Shown here: in pieces, positions 32,449-41,733 of the stretch
Numbering within the stretch: position 1 is the stretch's first letter
How the letters are laid out: each line of letters starts with the position of its first letter
Assembly: GCF_000718165.1 (NCBI RefSeq)
Contig: NZ_JOEY01000051.1
Location: 1-64,000 of the forward strand
Length of the DNA stretch: 64,000 nucleotides
Direction: 5' to 3'
DNA from: Streptomyces fulvoviolaceus
GTDB taxonomy: Bacteria; Actinomycetota; Actinomycetes; Streptomycetales; Streptomycetaceae
Translations under genes and position numbers: made by a program
Notes under the pieces: model-generated
What the model was told of the DNA's origin: nothing
Seen by the model: the letters and a program-made list of their open reading frames with translations, nothing else
Database searches by the model: none

Positions 32449-33426
32449 ATGCGTACTCTCCCCCCACGTACACACGCGCAAAGATCCGCACTGGCCGCCG
32501 GCGCGGCCGCTCTCGCGACGGCGGCCGTCCTGGTCCTTCCCCAGTCGGCCGGGGCCGCCGAGTCCTCGCCGATCGGGTTCGGCGCCGGCACGACCGGCGG
32601 CGGCAGCGCCACGGCGGTCACCGTCTCCTCGCTGGACGCCTTCAAGACGGCGGTCACGGGCAGCACGGCGAAGGTCGTCAAGGTGAGCGGCCTGATCACG
32701 CTGAGCGGTCAGGTGGACGTCGGCTCCAACACCACGGTGCTGGGCGTCGGTTCGTCGTCCGGGTTCACCGGTGGCGGGCTGCGGCTGAAGAACGTGACCA
32801 ACGTCGTCGTCCGCAACCTGAACATCAGCAAGCCGCTCGCCCCGTCCGACGGCGTGACCGTCCAGGCGTCGACGAAGGTGTGGATCGACCACAACTCCTT
32901 CTCGGCCGACCGCGATCACGACAAGGACTACTACGACGGCCTGCTGGACATCAACCACGGCTCCGACAACGTCACCGTCTCCTGGAACACCTTCAAGGAC
33001 CACTTCAAGGGCTCGCTCGTCGGCCACAGCGACAACAACGCGAGCGAGGACACCGGGCACCTGAAGGTGACGTACCACCACAACCACTTCAGCAACGTCT
33101 ACTCGCGCATCCCCAGCCTGCGCTTCGGCACCGGGCACTTCTACGACAACTACGTCGTCGGCGCCGAGACCGCCGTGCACTCGCGCATGGGCGCCCAGAT
33201 GCTCGTGGAGAACAACGTCTTCCGGGACACCGGAGTCGCCGTCACCACGAACCGGAGCAGTGACGTCGACGGGTACGCCAACCTGCGCGGCAACGACCTC
33301 GGCGGAGCCGCCACCGAGGTCTCCCAGGTCGGCACCTTCACCACCGCCCCGTACAGCTACACCGCCGAGCCCGCCTCCTCCGTCGTCGCCTCGGTGACGG
33401 GCGGCGCGGGCGCCGGAAAGCTCTGA
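32449..33426 (+). CDS. Secreted pectate lyase, family PL1
   Basis: A 325-residue enzyme: signal peptide (about 1-37, ending SAGA) then a right-handed parallel beta-helix. Family PL1 marks are VWIDHNSFS, DGLLDINHGSDNVTVSWN (calcium-binding aspartates), LKVTYHHNHFSNVYSRIPSLRFG with the catalytic arginine near R-I-P-S-L-R, and an HSRMGAQMLVENN strand. It cleaves polygalacturonate by beta-elimination with calcium. The ATG at 32449 has AAGGGA nine bases upstream; an in-frame ATG at 32431 is less well placed. It is followed 41 bases later by the PL3 gene, likely on one transcript. Confidence 0.92.
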   Translation: MRTLPPRTHAQRSALAAGAAALATAAVLVLPQSAGAAESSPIGFGAGTTGGGSATAVTVSSLDAFKTAVTGSTAKVVKVSGLITLSGQVDVGSNTTVLGVGSSSGFTGGGLRLKNVTNVVVRNLNISKPLAPSDGVTVQASTKVWIDHNSFSADRDHDKDYYDGLLDINHGSDNVTVSWNTFKDHFKGSLVGHSDNNASEDTGHLKVTYHHNHFSNVYSRIPSLRFGTGHFYDNYVVGAETAVHSRMGAQMLVENNVFRDTGVAVTTNRSSDVDGYANLRGNDLGGAATEVSQVGTFTTAPYSYTAEPASSVVASVTGGAGAGKL

Positions 33427-33467
33427 ACAGCCCCCCATCCGCCCGAGAAGACAGAAGGAATCGGGAC

Positions 33468-34268
33468 ATGACTTCTGCAGCTCACCCGCGCGGCCTGCGT
33501 CGCGCATTAACCGGCACGCTGGCCGCGCTCAGCCTAGCGGTTGGCATGATCATGACTGGTGGCGCGTCTCCTGCGAGCGCCGCCACCTGGCCCTCCGCCA
33601 CCGGCACCCAGGCCGTCTCCTCGACCATCGCGATCTCCGGCACCAAGGACTACGGGTACATCCGCCTGTACGGCACCGGAGACCTGGGCAGCGGTGGCCA
33701 GGACGAGGGCCAGGACCCCATCCTCAGGCTCGCGGACGGCGCGGTCCTGAAGAACGTCATCCTCGGAGCCCCGGCCGCCGACGGCATCCACTGCCAGGGC
33801 AGCTGCACGCTGCAGAACGTCTGGTGGGAGGACGTCGGCGAGGACGCCGCCACCTTCAGGGGCGCCAGTGACGACACCTACATCGTCTACGGCGGAGGCG
33901 CGAAGAACGCGTCCGACAAGGTCTTCCAGCACAACGGCGGCGGCAAGCTCGTCGTCTCCAAGTTCGCGGTGCAGAACTTCGGCGCCCTCTACCGCTCCTG
34001 CGGCAACTGCTCGACGCAGTACCAGCGCACCTCGATCTTCAACACCATCGAGGTGACCGCGCCGGGCAACAGGCTGGTGGGCATCAACACCAACTACGGC
34101 GACACGGCCGCGCTGCGCAACATCACGATCATCGGTGACGGCGACCGGGACATCACGCCCTGCCAGAAGTACATCGGCAACAACACGGGCGCCGAGCCGA
34201 CCACGAACGGCTCGAACGCGGACGGCACCTACTGCAACTACGCGGCATCCGACATCACCTATAAGTGA
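33468..34268 (+). CDS. Secreted pectate lyase, family PL3, with TTA codon
   Basis: A 266-residue enzyme with signal peptide (about 1-38, ending ASPASA) and a PL3 beta-helix. Conserved parts are LKNVILGAPAADGIHCQGSC, WWEDVGEDAATF (calcium ligands), FQHNGGGKLVVSKF and YRSCGNCSTQYQR. It attacks low-methyl pectin or polygalacturonate, complementing the PL1 enzyme upstream. Codon 14 (33507-33509) is TTA, the rare leucine codon read only by the bldA tRNA in Streptomyces, so expression may be tied to development. The ATG has AAGGA upstream. A long hairpin follows. Confidence 0.92.
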   Translation: MTSAAHPRGLRRALTGTLAALSLAVGMIMTGGASPASAATWPSATGTQAVSSTIAISGTKDYGYIRLYGTGDLGSGGQDEGQDPILRLADGAVLKNVILGAPAADGIHCQGSCTLQNVWWEDVGEDAATFRGASDDTYIVYGGGAKNASDKVFQHNGGGKLVVSKFAVQNFGALYRSCGNCSTQYQRTSIFNTIEVTAPGNRLVGINTNYGDTAALRNITIIGDGDRDITPCQKYIGNNTGAEPTTNGSNADGTYCNYAASDITYK

Positions 34269-34283
34269 TCCCCCCACGGTGAA

Positions 34284-34328
34284 GGCGGCCGTACGAAGCG
34301 TCCCCGCACGGCGCTTCGCACGGCCGCC
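34284..34328. terminator. Bidirectional terminator hairpin
   Basis: A 17-base stem with one mismatch (left arm from GGCGGCCGT to CGAAGCG; right arm CGCTTCG to ACGGCCGCC) and an 11-base loop lies between the convergent PL3 and paaX-type genes. It is the strongest hairpin of the region. Confidence 0.75.
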
Positions 34329-34331
34329 GCA

Positions 34332-35063
34332 TCATGCGTTCAACTCCCGCCGGTAGTCCGCGTACGCGGTGCGCAGGGCGGCTCCCGGCCAGTCGGCGGG
34401 CAGGAGTTCGGCGGGCAGCACGGGGTCTGCGAGCAGATGCCGTACGACGGCCGCGAAGACGGTGAAGCGGTCCGCTGGGCGAGCCGCCCGGGCGGCTCGG
34501 TCGAGCAGCGCCCGGCCCGTGGCGGACCAGGTGTCGAGCGGCCAGAGGGTCCCGGCCAGCTCGTCCGCGGGGCGGTCGGGGCGGGCCGTGCAGCGCTCGG
34601 CCACCTGGTCGAGGTCGTCCGGCAGCGTGCGGCGCAGGTTGGTGGGCCGCAGCCAGACGCCCTCGCGGAGTTCGGCGAGCCGCAGTGCGGTCAACCGGGC
34701 GCGCAGGTCGGCCCGTTCGGCGGGGCCGCGGCCCGTCGCCGTGATCACGACCATCTCCCAGTCGCCGCTCCACGCGCGCGTGCGTGGGTGCACGGCGTCG
34801 TCCTGGCGCCGCTGACGCTCCAGCAGCCGGTCACTGAGGCGGTAGACGGTGTCCGTGCGCCGCAGGTCGCCGCCCGCCACCATGCGGCTGAGCGCGGCCC
34901 GCACGGTGGAGCCGCCGACCCCGAAGGGCTCCACGCCGCGTACGAGCTCCTTGACCGGCAGCTCGGGCGGATGCGTGCCGAGCAGCAGGCTCAGGACGAC
35001 CGAGCGGGCGGACAGCGGGCGCAGTTCGAGCTCACCGGGCTGCCCTGTCACGTTCGTCCGCAT
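34332..35063 (-). CDS. PaaX family transcriptional regulator
   Basis: A 243-residue regulator. The N-terminal winged helix spans LSARSVVLSLLLGTHPPELPVKELV ... GVGGSTVRAALSRMVAGGDLRR. The middle part WSGDWEMVVITATG is the hallmark of the PaaX family, and the C-terminal domain follows. PaaX proteins repress catabolic genes and sense acyl-CoA-type ligands such as phenylacetyl-CoA. The divergent acyl-CoA dehydrogenase gene is the natural target. The start is uncertain: ATG at 35061-35063 is preferred, while ATG at 35090 would lie in the inverted repeat. Confidence 0.88.
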   Translation of the reverse strand: MRTNVTGQPGELELRPLSARSVVLSLLLGTHPPELPVKELVRGVEPFGVGGSTVRAALSRMVAGGDLRRTDTVYRLSDRLLERQRRQDDAVHPRTRAWSGDWEMVVITATGRGPAERADLRARLTALRLAELREGVWLRPTNLRRTLPDDLDQVAERCTARPDRPADELAGTLWPLDTWSATGRALLDRAARAARPADRFTVFAAVVRHLLADPVLPAELLPADWPGAALRTAYADYRRELNA

Positions 35064-35081
35064 GGTCACGTACTGTAGGTG

Positions 35082-35121
35082 GTGTTGCATGATTGCTGCG
35101 ACCGCGGAGATAGTGCAACAC
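35082..35121. promoter_or_regulatory. Inverted repeat and promoter in the paaX/acyl-CoA dehydrogenase gap
   Basis: Arms GTGTTGCA (35082-35089) and TGCAACAC (35114-35121) are separated by 24 bases. A plausible promoter for the dehydrogenase (-35 TTGCAT at 35085, -10 GATAGT at 35109) lies between them, which fits repression by the PaaX-type protein. Confidence 0.5.
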
Positions 35122-35128
35122 TCCTTTC

Positions 35129-36796
35129 ATGGTCTCGACACCGGCGCACACGCAGCAGCTCGAAGGACACGCGACACACGACGTCACCAACCAGCCCCCT
35201 CCCCTGGCCCCGTACGACGCCTCCGACGACCCCGCCCTGCTGGAAGGGCTGCGGCGCGAGGGGGCCGACTGGGCGGAGGAGGGCATCCGGCGGCTCGGCC
35301 TCACGGCCGGCAGCCCCGAGGCCCAGGAGTGGGCGGATCAGGCCAACCGCCACGAGCCCGAGCTGCGCACGCACGACCGGTACGGCCATCGCGTGGACGA
35401 GGTCGAGTTCCACCCGAGCTGGCACCACCTGATGCGGGTCGCGGTCGGCGAGGGGCTGGCCGGCACGCCCTGGGCGGAGGACCGACCCGGCGCCCATGTC
35501 GCCCGTACGGCAGGCGGGTTGGTGTGGGGACACACCGATGCCGGTCACGGCTGCCCGACCTCGATGACGTACGCGGCGATCCCCGCACTGCGGAAGGAGC
35601 CGGAGCTGGCGAAGGTCTACGAACCGCTGCTGACCGGCCGCGAGTACGACCCCGTCCTGCGGGTGCCGACGGAGAAGCGCGGTCTGCTGGCCGGCATGGG
35701 GATGACCGAGAAGCAGGGCGGCTCCGACGTACGGACGAACACCACGGCGGCCACGCGCACCGCCGAGCCCGGCGTCTACACCCTGCGCGGGCACAAGTGG
35801 TTCACGTCGGCGCCGATGTGCGACCTGTTCCTCGTCCTGGCCCAGGCCCCGGACGGCCTGTCGTGCTTCCTGGTGCCGCGCGTGCTGCCCGACGGCAGCC
35901 GCAACACCTTCCGTATCCAGCGCCTCAAGGACAAGCTGGGCAACCGGTCGAACGCCTCCTCCGAGCCCGAGTTCGACGGGACCGTCGCCTGGCTGGTCGG
36001 CCCCGAGGGACAGGGTGTCAAGACGATCATCGAGATGGTCAACTGCACCCGGCTGGACTGCGTGATGATGTCGGCGACGCTGATGCGCAGGACGCTCGTC
36101 GAAGCGGGGCACCATGTACGGCACCGCAGCGCTTTCGGGGCCCGGCTGCTCGACCAGCCGCTCATGCGCAACGTCCTGGCCGATCTCGCGCTGGAGTCCG
36201 AGGCCGCGACCACGCTCACCCTGCGGCTGGCCGGTGCGGCCGACCGGGCGGTGCGCGGGGACACGGGTGAGCAGGCGTTCCGGCGGATCGCGACCGCCGT
36301 CGGCAAGTACTGGGTGACCAAGCGAGGTCCGGCCTTCACCGCGGAGGCCCTGGAATGCCTCGGCGGCAACGGCTACGTGGAGGATTCGGGCATGCCCCGC
36401 CACTACCGCGAGGCTCCTCTCCTGTCGATCTGGGAGGGGTCGGGGAACGTCAACGCCCTCGACGTACTGCGGGCGTTGCGTCGGGAACCGGCCACCGCCG
36501 AGGCCCTGTTCGGCGAACTCGCCCTGGCGCAGGGGGCGGACGCGCGACTCGACACGGCGGTGACCGGGCTGAAGGGGCTGCTGGCCTCGGCGTCCGAGAC
36601 CGGTGCCCGAAGGCTGGTCGAGCAGATGGCCCTGACCCTCCAGGCCTCGCTCCTCGTCCGGTACGCCCCGCCCGCGGTCGCCGACACCTTCTGCGCGACC
36701 CGGCTCGGCGGCGACTGGGGGCACGCCTTCGGCACGCTGCCGGACTCCGCCGACCTGGAGGCGATCCTGGGGCGGGCGCTGCCTGGCGGGAACTGA
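35129..36796 (+). CDS. Acyl-CoA dehydrogenase family protein (AidB-like)
   Basis: A 555-residue flavoprotein of the long AidB-type acyl-CoA dehydrogenase branch. Marks are GMGMTEKQGGSDVRTNTT (FAD binding), HKWFTSAPMCDLFLVLA, and ALECLGGNGYVEDSGMPRHYREAPLLSIWEGSGNV, holding the usual catalytic-base region. AidB itself binds DNA and protects against alkylation; the general reaction is flavin oxidation of an acyl-CoA-like substrate. There is no Shine-Dalgarno before the ATG at 35129, and the predicted transcript start is only a few bases away, so it may be leaderless. Regulation by the divergent PaaX-type protein is likely. Confidence 0.9.
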   Translation: MVSTPAHTQQLEGHATHDVTNQPPPLAPYDASDDPALLEGLRREGADWAEEGIRRLGLTAGSPEAQEWADQANRHEPELRTHDRYGHRVDEVEFHPSWHHLMRVAVGEGLAGTPWAEDRPGAHVARTAGGLVWGHTDAGHGCPTSMTYAAIPALRKEPELAKVYEPLLTGREYDPVLRVPTEKRGLLAGMGMTEKQGGSDVRTNTTAATRTAEPGVYTLRGHKWFTSAPMCDLFLVLAQAPDGLSCFLVPRVLPDGSRNTFRIQRLKDKLGNRSNASSEPEFDGTVAWLVGPEGQGVKTIIEMVNCTRLDCVMMSATLMRRTLVEAGHHVRHRSAFGARLLDQPLMRNVLADLALESEAATTLTLRLAGAADRAVRGDTGEQAFRRIATAVGKYWVTKRGPAFTAEALECLGGNGYVEDSGMPRHYREAPLLSIWEGSGNVNALDVLRALRREPATAEALFGELALAQGADARLDTAVTGLKGLLASASETGARRLVEQMALTLQASLLVRYAPPAVADTFCATRLGGDWGHAFGTLPDSADLEAILGRALPGGN

Positions 36797-36902
36797 CTCC
36801 TCCCGCCCGCCCAGTGCGCACAGTCACCTCCCGATTCCGCTTCGTTGTCAGTGCCGTGGTGCAGACTCCGATCAGTTGGCACTTCGCACGGGGGAGGACA
36901 AC

Positions 36903-38915
36903 GTGTTCACGGGGATCGACGAGGTCGACTGGGCTTCGCTGCGGCATGCGTACGGCAGTGCGGAGGACGTGCCCGGATTACTGCGAGGGCTTGCCTCCAC
37001 GGACCCGGCCGAGCGGCAGTCCGCGCTCGACGGGATGTACGGCGCCGTGCACCACCAGGGAGACGTGTACGACTCGACACTCGCGTGCGTTCCGTTCCTG
37101 TTCGCGCTGGTGGAGCGCGCGGAGGTGGCGGACCGGGGCGGACTCGTCGAACTCCTCGTCAGCATAGGGACGGAGGGCCGGGAGGCGGGCGCGGACGCCC
37201 CCCACGCCACGGCCCGGGCCGCGGTCCGGGCGGGTGCCGAGGCCTTCGCCCGGCTGGCCGGGGACGCGGACGCGGCGGTGCGCCGGGCGGCCCCGGAGGC
37301 CCTCGTGCGCTTCCTCGACGAACCGACCCGGGTGCTGGGCCTGTTGCGGGGGCGGATCATGCTGGAGCGGGACGACCGGGTGCTGCTCGCCGTTACCGAG
37401 AGCCTCGGCCTGTTCGTACGGCGTCACCCCGGGCACGCCGCCGAGGCGCTGGCGCTGCTCACGGCGCAGAGCGGGCCACCGTACGACCCGGGGCTGCGGC
37501 TCGCGGCGCTCGGCCAGCTCGCGGGCTGTGCCTCCGACCGGCTCCCGCCCGACCTGGTGCCCACCGCCGTCCAGCTGCTCAGGGAACGGTCCGAACGGCG
37601 GTCGGCCAGGGCGATCGGGACCGGCCGTCATGACGGTGACACGCTCGTGGGCCGGCTGCGGCGGCTGCGGCCTTCGGACGAGGAGGGCTCCCAGTTGCTG
37701 CGGACCCTTCACACCGCGCTCGGTGGCCGGGTCGACGACCGGATCGCTCTCCTCCAGGGGCAGTTGACCAGCCCGGACGCGACCGACCGGTGCAACGCCG
37801 TGTGGATGTCCACGGGGCTGTTCCGTGAGTGGCGCGCCGACCATTCCGTGCCTGTCGCCCTGATCGGCGCTCAACTGGGCGCCGATGAGGACAGGTTGCG
37901 CGATGCCGCGGTGTCCGTCCTGGTGGATCTCTTCGACCTGGCCGCTCCGGCCGCCGACGATCTCGCCGCGCTGGTGGCCGCCCGGCCCGATCTGTGGGTA
38001 CGCCGGTGGGAGCGCGGAGCTCCGACGCTGGGCGGTCCGCTCAAGGCCCTGGCCAGGAGCGGGGATCCACGCGTCGTACCGGTCCTGGCCGAGGTGCTGG
38101 CCGGGCCCGTCGTGCCCGACGACCTGGGGTATGTGGTCGCCCATCTCGGCCCGGCCGCTTCTCCGCTCGCCCCCGCGTTGCGGCGCAGGCTGGGTGAGGT
38201 ACCGCTCGACTCCCCCGGGACGTTCGCCCGTGCGGTGCCGCTGCTGTCGGCGCTCACCGCACTCGGCGACACGGAGGCCGTACCGGAAGTGCTGCGGCTT
38301 CTGCGGGGCATGCCGGACGGTCTCCGGCTGCGGGACGGCGTGGTGGAGGCGGCGGTGCGGGCACTGGACGCGTTCGGGGGCGCGGCCGCCGAGTCCATAC
38401 CGGTGCTGTGCGGGCTGCTGGAGTCCGACTGCGCGGCGGGCGCCGCGGGGGCGCTGTGGTCGGTGCGGGCAGACGCCTCGGCCGTACTGCCGGTCCTGAT
38501 GAGTGAGTCGACGGGCGAGCGGCTTCAGGGGCGGCGCGCGGCCGCCGAGGTGCTGGCGCGGCTCGGTCCGGCGGCCCGGCCGGCGTTGCCCGGACTGCGG
38601 CGCATGGCCCAGGCCGGCGACCCGTGGGAACGGACGTCCGCCGCGTGTGCCCTGTGGCGCATCAGCGGGGAGCCCGACCTCGCCGTCCCGGTGCTGCGTG
38701 CGGCCTGGGTGGACCACCCGAACACACGCCGGACGATCGCCACGTGCCTCGCCGTCCCGGGCCTCGACGGAGCACCTCTGCACGACCTGCTCCGTGCGGA
38801 ACTGTCCGCTCCACGACGGCATCTGGCGTCGTCGTCCGGCGGATACGGCAGCCATGACGTCCTCGACGACGAGCAGTTGTTGCGGGCTTGCCGGGAGGTC
38901 CTGACCGACACGTAG
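36903..38915 (+). CDS. HEAT-repeat protein with a TTA codon
   Basis: A 670-residue protein built of helical HEAT-like repeats, for example AVRRAAPEALVRFLDEP, RLRDAAVSVLVDLFDLAAP, DPRVVPVLAEVLAGPV, TEAVPEVLRLLRG and GRRAAAEVLARLGPAARPALPGL. No enzymatic motif, signal peptide or membrane helix is seen, so it is probably a cytoplasmic scaffold. GTG at 36903 follows GGGGGAGGACA. Codon 26 (36978-36980) is TTA, making it a candidate bldA-dependent gene. Repeats in the last third carry a PWERTSAACALWRISG segment common in actinomycete HEAT proteins. The partner is unknown. Confidence 0.8.
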   Translation: MFTGIDEVDWASLRHAYGSAEDVPGLLRGLASTDPAERQSALDGMYGAVHHQGDVYDSTLACVPFLFALVERAEVADRGGLVELLVSIGTEGREAGADAPHATARAAVRAGAEAFARLAGDADAAVRRAAPEALVRFLDEPTRVLGLLRGRIMLERDDRVLLAVTESLGLFVRRHPGHAAEALALLTAQSGPPYDPGLRLAALGQLAGCASDRLPPDLVPTAVQLLRERSERRSARAIGTGRHDGDTLVGRLRRLRPSDEEGSQLLRTLHTALGGRVDDRIALLQGQLTSPDATDRCNAVWMSTGLFREWRADHSVPVALIGAQLGADEDRLRDAAVSVLVDLFDLAAPAADDLAALVAARPDLWVRRWERGAPTLGGPLKALARSGDPRVVPVLAEVLAGPVVPDDLGYVVAHLGPAASPLAPALRRRLGEVPLDSPGTFARAVPLLSALTALGDTEAVPEVLRLLRGMPDGLRLRDGVVEAAVRALDAFGGAAAESIPVLCGLLESDCAAGAAGALWSVRADASAVLPVLMSESTGERLQGRRAAAEVLARLGPAARPALPGLRRMAQAGDPWERTSAACALWRISGEPDLAVPVLRAAWVDHPNTRRTIATCLAVPGLDGAPLHDLLRAELSAPRRHLASSSGGYGSHDVLDDEQLLRACREVLTDT

Positions 38916-38941
38916 CCCTCCGGGCGGGTGCGGAGTCCTCC

Positions 38942-38965
38942 GCGTGTCCGGCGTCGCGGACACGC
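38942..38965. terminator. Bidirectional terminator hairpin
   Basis: Nine-base arms GCGTGTCCG and CGGACACGC with a six-base loop lie in the convergent gap between the HEAT-repeat and Rv1733c-like genes. Confidence 0.65.
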
Positions 38966-39005
38966 AGGGAGACCCGGTGGAGGAGCGCGCCGAGCCGTCC
39001 GACGG

Positions 39006-39593
39006 TCACCTCCCGTCGGCTCGTCTTCCGCCCCACAGCGGGCCGAAGCGGGCCCACTCCGTGTCCCACTGGTCCACGCGCCGGCGCTCCAGCCGTCCGC
39101 ACAGGACACGGCCGCCGACGAAGGGCACGACGGCAGCGCTCAACCCCACCAGGCCGCCGATCAACGCGGCCCGGACCCGGGCCTGGGCCTCGGTGGCGGG
39201 TTGCGTCACCATGCGGCCCTCACGGTCCGTCCAGACCGTCACGGGGGTGCCGAGGGTGCTGCCGGGGCCGACCCGGACCTGGCCCGTGTGGGTCGAGCCG
39301 TCCGCTCCGCTCCAGCTCACCCTCGCCCACACCCGATCGCCGCTGGATGTGCCGGCCTCGGCCGTGCCGGGCGCCGCCTCGGTGAGGTGGGCCACCACGG
39401 GATGCCACTCGACGCGTTCCCGGGCCAGCTGGCGCTCTACGGAGCCGTTCACCGCCAGACCGGCGAGCACCCCGGCGAGAACGGTGAGCGCCCAGGCGCC
39501 GAGCACCACCCAAGCCTCCACGGTGTCGGCGCGGCGCTTCAGCGGATTGCGCCGCCAGCGCCACAGCCAGACCTTCGGACCACGGAACGCCAT
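39006..39593 (-). CDS. Rv1733c-like membrane protein
   Basis: A 195-residue protein with two membrane helices (about 22-45 and 140-165) and a beta-rich domain between them (RVWARVSWSGADGSTHTGQVRVGPG ... VTVWTDREGRMVTQPA), which should face outside. The start MAFRGPKVWLWRWRRNPLKRR is a hallmark of the Streptomyces Rv1733c-like family. In Mycobacterium, Rv1733c is a dormancy-regulon antigen; its function is unknown. The ATG at 39591-39593 follows AGGAGG. A gene of unknown role; no operon partner. Confidence 0.8.
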   Translation of the reverse strand: MAFRGPKVWLWRWRRNPLKRRADTVEAWVVLGAWALTVLAGVLAGLAVNGSVERQLARERVEWHPVVAHLTEAAPGTAEAGTSSGDRVWARVSWSGADGSTHTGQVRVGPGSTLGTPVTVWTDREGRMVTQPATEAQARVRAALIGGLVGLSAAVVPFVGGRVLCGRLERRRVDQWDTEWARFGPLWGGRRADGR

Positions 39594-39896
39594 CGAAGGC
39601 ATCCTCCTCATGAGCGACGGGCGCACGAACATGCCGGAGACGCGCGCACGTACATGCAGGGACCGCCCTCCCATACGGGAGACGCCTCCTAGATGCTCAC
39701 GGCACCTTCTCCGTCTCCACCGTCCCACCGGTTCCCCGCTCGCGCGCGGCATCTTCCGCAAAGGTGCCCACGGATCGCCGCGGTCAGCTACCATCCCCGC
39801 CCTGACCTGCGGCAAAGCCGATTCCAGAGGTAACTGTCAGTGGCGAGGTGCAGACTGGCCGGTGTCTGAGACAAAGCCGTCCCGGAGGTGATCGGC
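39594..39896. other. Intergenic region without visible gene
   Basis: The 303 bases between the divergent Rv1733c-like and BNR-propeller genes must hold both promoters. Short in-frame stretches exist but lack ribosome-binding sites. I see no clear palindrome or RNA element. Confidence 0.5.
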
Positions 39897-40982
39897 ATGA
39901 CCGAAGTACTGCTCGCCGTGGGCACGCGCAAGGGCCTGTTCATCGGGCGCAGGCGCGGTGGCACCTGGGAGTTCGACGAGAGTCCCTACTTCAACGCACA
40001 GGCCGTGTACTCGGTCGCGATCGACACCCGCGGCGAGCGTCCGCGGCTGCTGGCCGGCGGCGACAGCGCGCACTGGGGCCCCTCCGTGTTCCACTCCGAC
40101 GACCTCGGCCGGACCTGGACCGAACCGGCCCGGCCCGCCGTCAAGTTCCCCAAGGACACCGAGGCTTCGCTGGAGCGGGTCTGGCAGCTGCACCCGGCGG
40201 CCGCGGAGCCGGACGTGGTGTACGCGGGCACGGAACCGGCCGCGCTGTACCGCTCGGAGGACCGCGGGGAGAGCTTCGAGCTCGTCCGTCCCCTGTGGGA
40301 GCACCCCACCCGGTCGAAGTGGGTGCCGGGCGGCGGTGGTGAGGGCCTGCACACCGTCCTCACCGACAAGCGGGACCCGCGCGCGGTGACCGTGGCCGTC
40401 TCCACGGCCGGGGTGTTCCGCACGAAGGACGGCGGCGAGAGCTGGGAGCCGTCCAACTCCGGTGTCTCCGCGGTGTTCCTGCCCGACCCGAACCCGGAGT
40501 TCGGCCAGTGCGTGCACAAGGTCGCACAGGACGCGGCGACCCCGGACCGGCTGTATCTGCAGAACCACTGGGGCGTGTACCGCAGCGACGACGCGGGCGC
40601 GCACTGGACGGACATCGGCGAGGGCCTGCCCTCCACCTTCGGCTTCGCCGCGGCCACCCATCCCCGCCGCGGCGACACGGCGTACGTCTTCCCGATCAAC
40701 GCCGACGCGGACCGGGTGCCGGCCGACCACCGATGCCGGGTCTTCCGTACGGCGGACGCGGGCAAGAGCTGGGAGCCGCTCACCGCGGGCCTGCCGCAGG
40801 AGGACCACTACGGCACGGTGCTGCGGGACGCGATGTGCACGGACGACGCGGACCCGGCGGGCGTCTACTTCGGCAACCGCAACGGCGAGGTGTTCGCCTC
40901 GGCCGACGACGGCGACAGCTGGCGGCAGTTGGCCGCGCACCTGCCGGACGTACTGTGCGTGCGGGCCGCGGTGGTCGGATGA
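39897..40982 (+). CDS. BNR/sortilin-like beta-propeller protein (exo-sialidase-like fold)
   Basis: A 361-residue cytoplasmic propeller. BNR-type Asp-box repeats are seen as [54 protein letters not shown] and [11 protein letters not shown] (six copies). Such proteins are often annotated as glycosyl hydrolases or sialidases, but catalytic residues of sialidases are not evident, so binding or a different hydrolysis is possible. The ATG at 39897 is preceded by GGAGGTGATC, a near-perfect anti-16S match; the GTG at 39888 overlaps that signal. No operon partner. Confidence 0.82.
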   Translation: MTEVLLAVGTRKGLFIGRRRGGTWEFDESPYFNAQAVYSVAIDTRGERPRLLAGGDSAHWGPSVFHSDDLGRTWTEPARPAVKFPKDTEASLERVWQLHPAAAEPDVVYAGTEPAALYRSEDRGESFELVRPLWEHPTRSKWVPGGGGEGLHTVLTDKRDPRAVTVAVSTAGVFRTKDGGESWEPSNSGVSAVFLPDPNPEFGQCVHKVAQDAATPDRLYLQNHWGVYRSDDAGAHWTDIGEGLPSTFGFAAATHPRRGDTAYVFPINADADRVPADHRCRVFRTADAGKSWEPLTAGLPQEDHYGTVLRDAMCTDDADPAGVYFGNRNGEVFASADDGDSWRQLAAHLPDVLCVRAAVVG

Positions 40983-41055
40983 ACCGGACGGGGGTGCGGT
41001 CGGGCCTTGGCCATCGGTTGATCTCCGCCGCCTGTACGGCAGTAGGGTGACGCCC

Positions 41056-41733
41056 GTGGCACCACGACCCTTGCATGAAATCGTCGAAGCGGGCTGGGCG
41101 AAGGCCCTCGAACCGGTCGCCGGACGGATCGCCGAGATGGGCGACTTCCTGCGCGCGGAGATCACCGCGGGACGCACGTATCTTCCGGCCGGCCCGAACG
41201 TCCTGCGGGCCTTCCAGCAGCCCTTCGACGAGGTGCGGGTACTGATCGTCGGTCAGGACCCCTACCCCACGCCGGGACATGCTGTGGGGCTCTCGTTCTC
41301 GGTCGCTCCCGAGGTACGGCCGCTGCCCGGCAGCCTGATCAACATCTACCGCGAGCTCAACACCGACCTGGGGCTGCCGCAGCCGTCCAACGGTGATCTG
41401 ACGCCGTGGACCGGGCAGGGCGTGCTGCTGCTCAACAGGGCGCTCACCACGGCCCCGCGCAAACCGGGCGCGCACCGCGACAAGGGCTGGGAGGCGGTCA
41501 CCGAGCAGGCGATACGCGCGCTGGCGGCGCGCGGCAAGCCCCTCGTGTCGATCCTGTGGGGCCGTGACGCCCGCAACCTCGGCCCCCTCCTCGGCAACCT
41601 GCCGTCGGTGGAGTCCGCGCACCCCTCCCCCATGTCGGCCGACCGCGGCTTCTTCGGCTCGCGCCCGTTCAGCCGCGCCAACGACCTGCTCGTCGGACAG
41701 GGCGGACAGCCGGTGGACTGGCGCCTGCCGTGA
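41056..41733 (+). CDS. ung: Uracil-DNA glycosylase, family 1
   Basis: A 225-residue UNG that removes uracil from DNA, starting base-excision repair. The water-activating loop is [18 protein letters not shown], with catalytic Asp; the uracil-binding LLLNRALTT and the DNA-intercalation loop [17 protein letters not shown] with catalytic His are all present. The protein is close to the usual length. I chose the GTG at 41056 with AGGGTGA just upstream; GTG at 41047 would add three residues. Its stop overlaps the start of the BadF-type kinase gene by four bases, so the two are translationally coupled. Confidence 0.95.
   Translation: MAPRPLHEIVEAGWAKALEPVAGRIAEMGDFLRAEITAGRTYLPAGPNVLRAFQQPFDEVRVLIVGQDPYPTPGHAVGLSFSVAPEVRPLPGSLINIYRELNTDLGLPQPSNGDLTPWTGQGVLLLNRALTTAPRKPGAHRDKGWEAVTEQAIRALAARGKPLVSILWGRDARNLGPLLGNLPSVESAHPSPMSADRGFFGSRPFSRANDLLVGQGGQPVDWRLP

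Noticed and set aside
29703..34268. A horizontally acquired island carrying the cell-wall enzymes.
   Set aside because: No integrase, tRNA, direct repeats or composition shift; the families are ordinary for Streptomyces.
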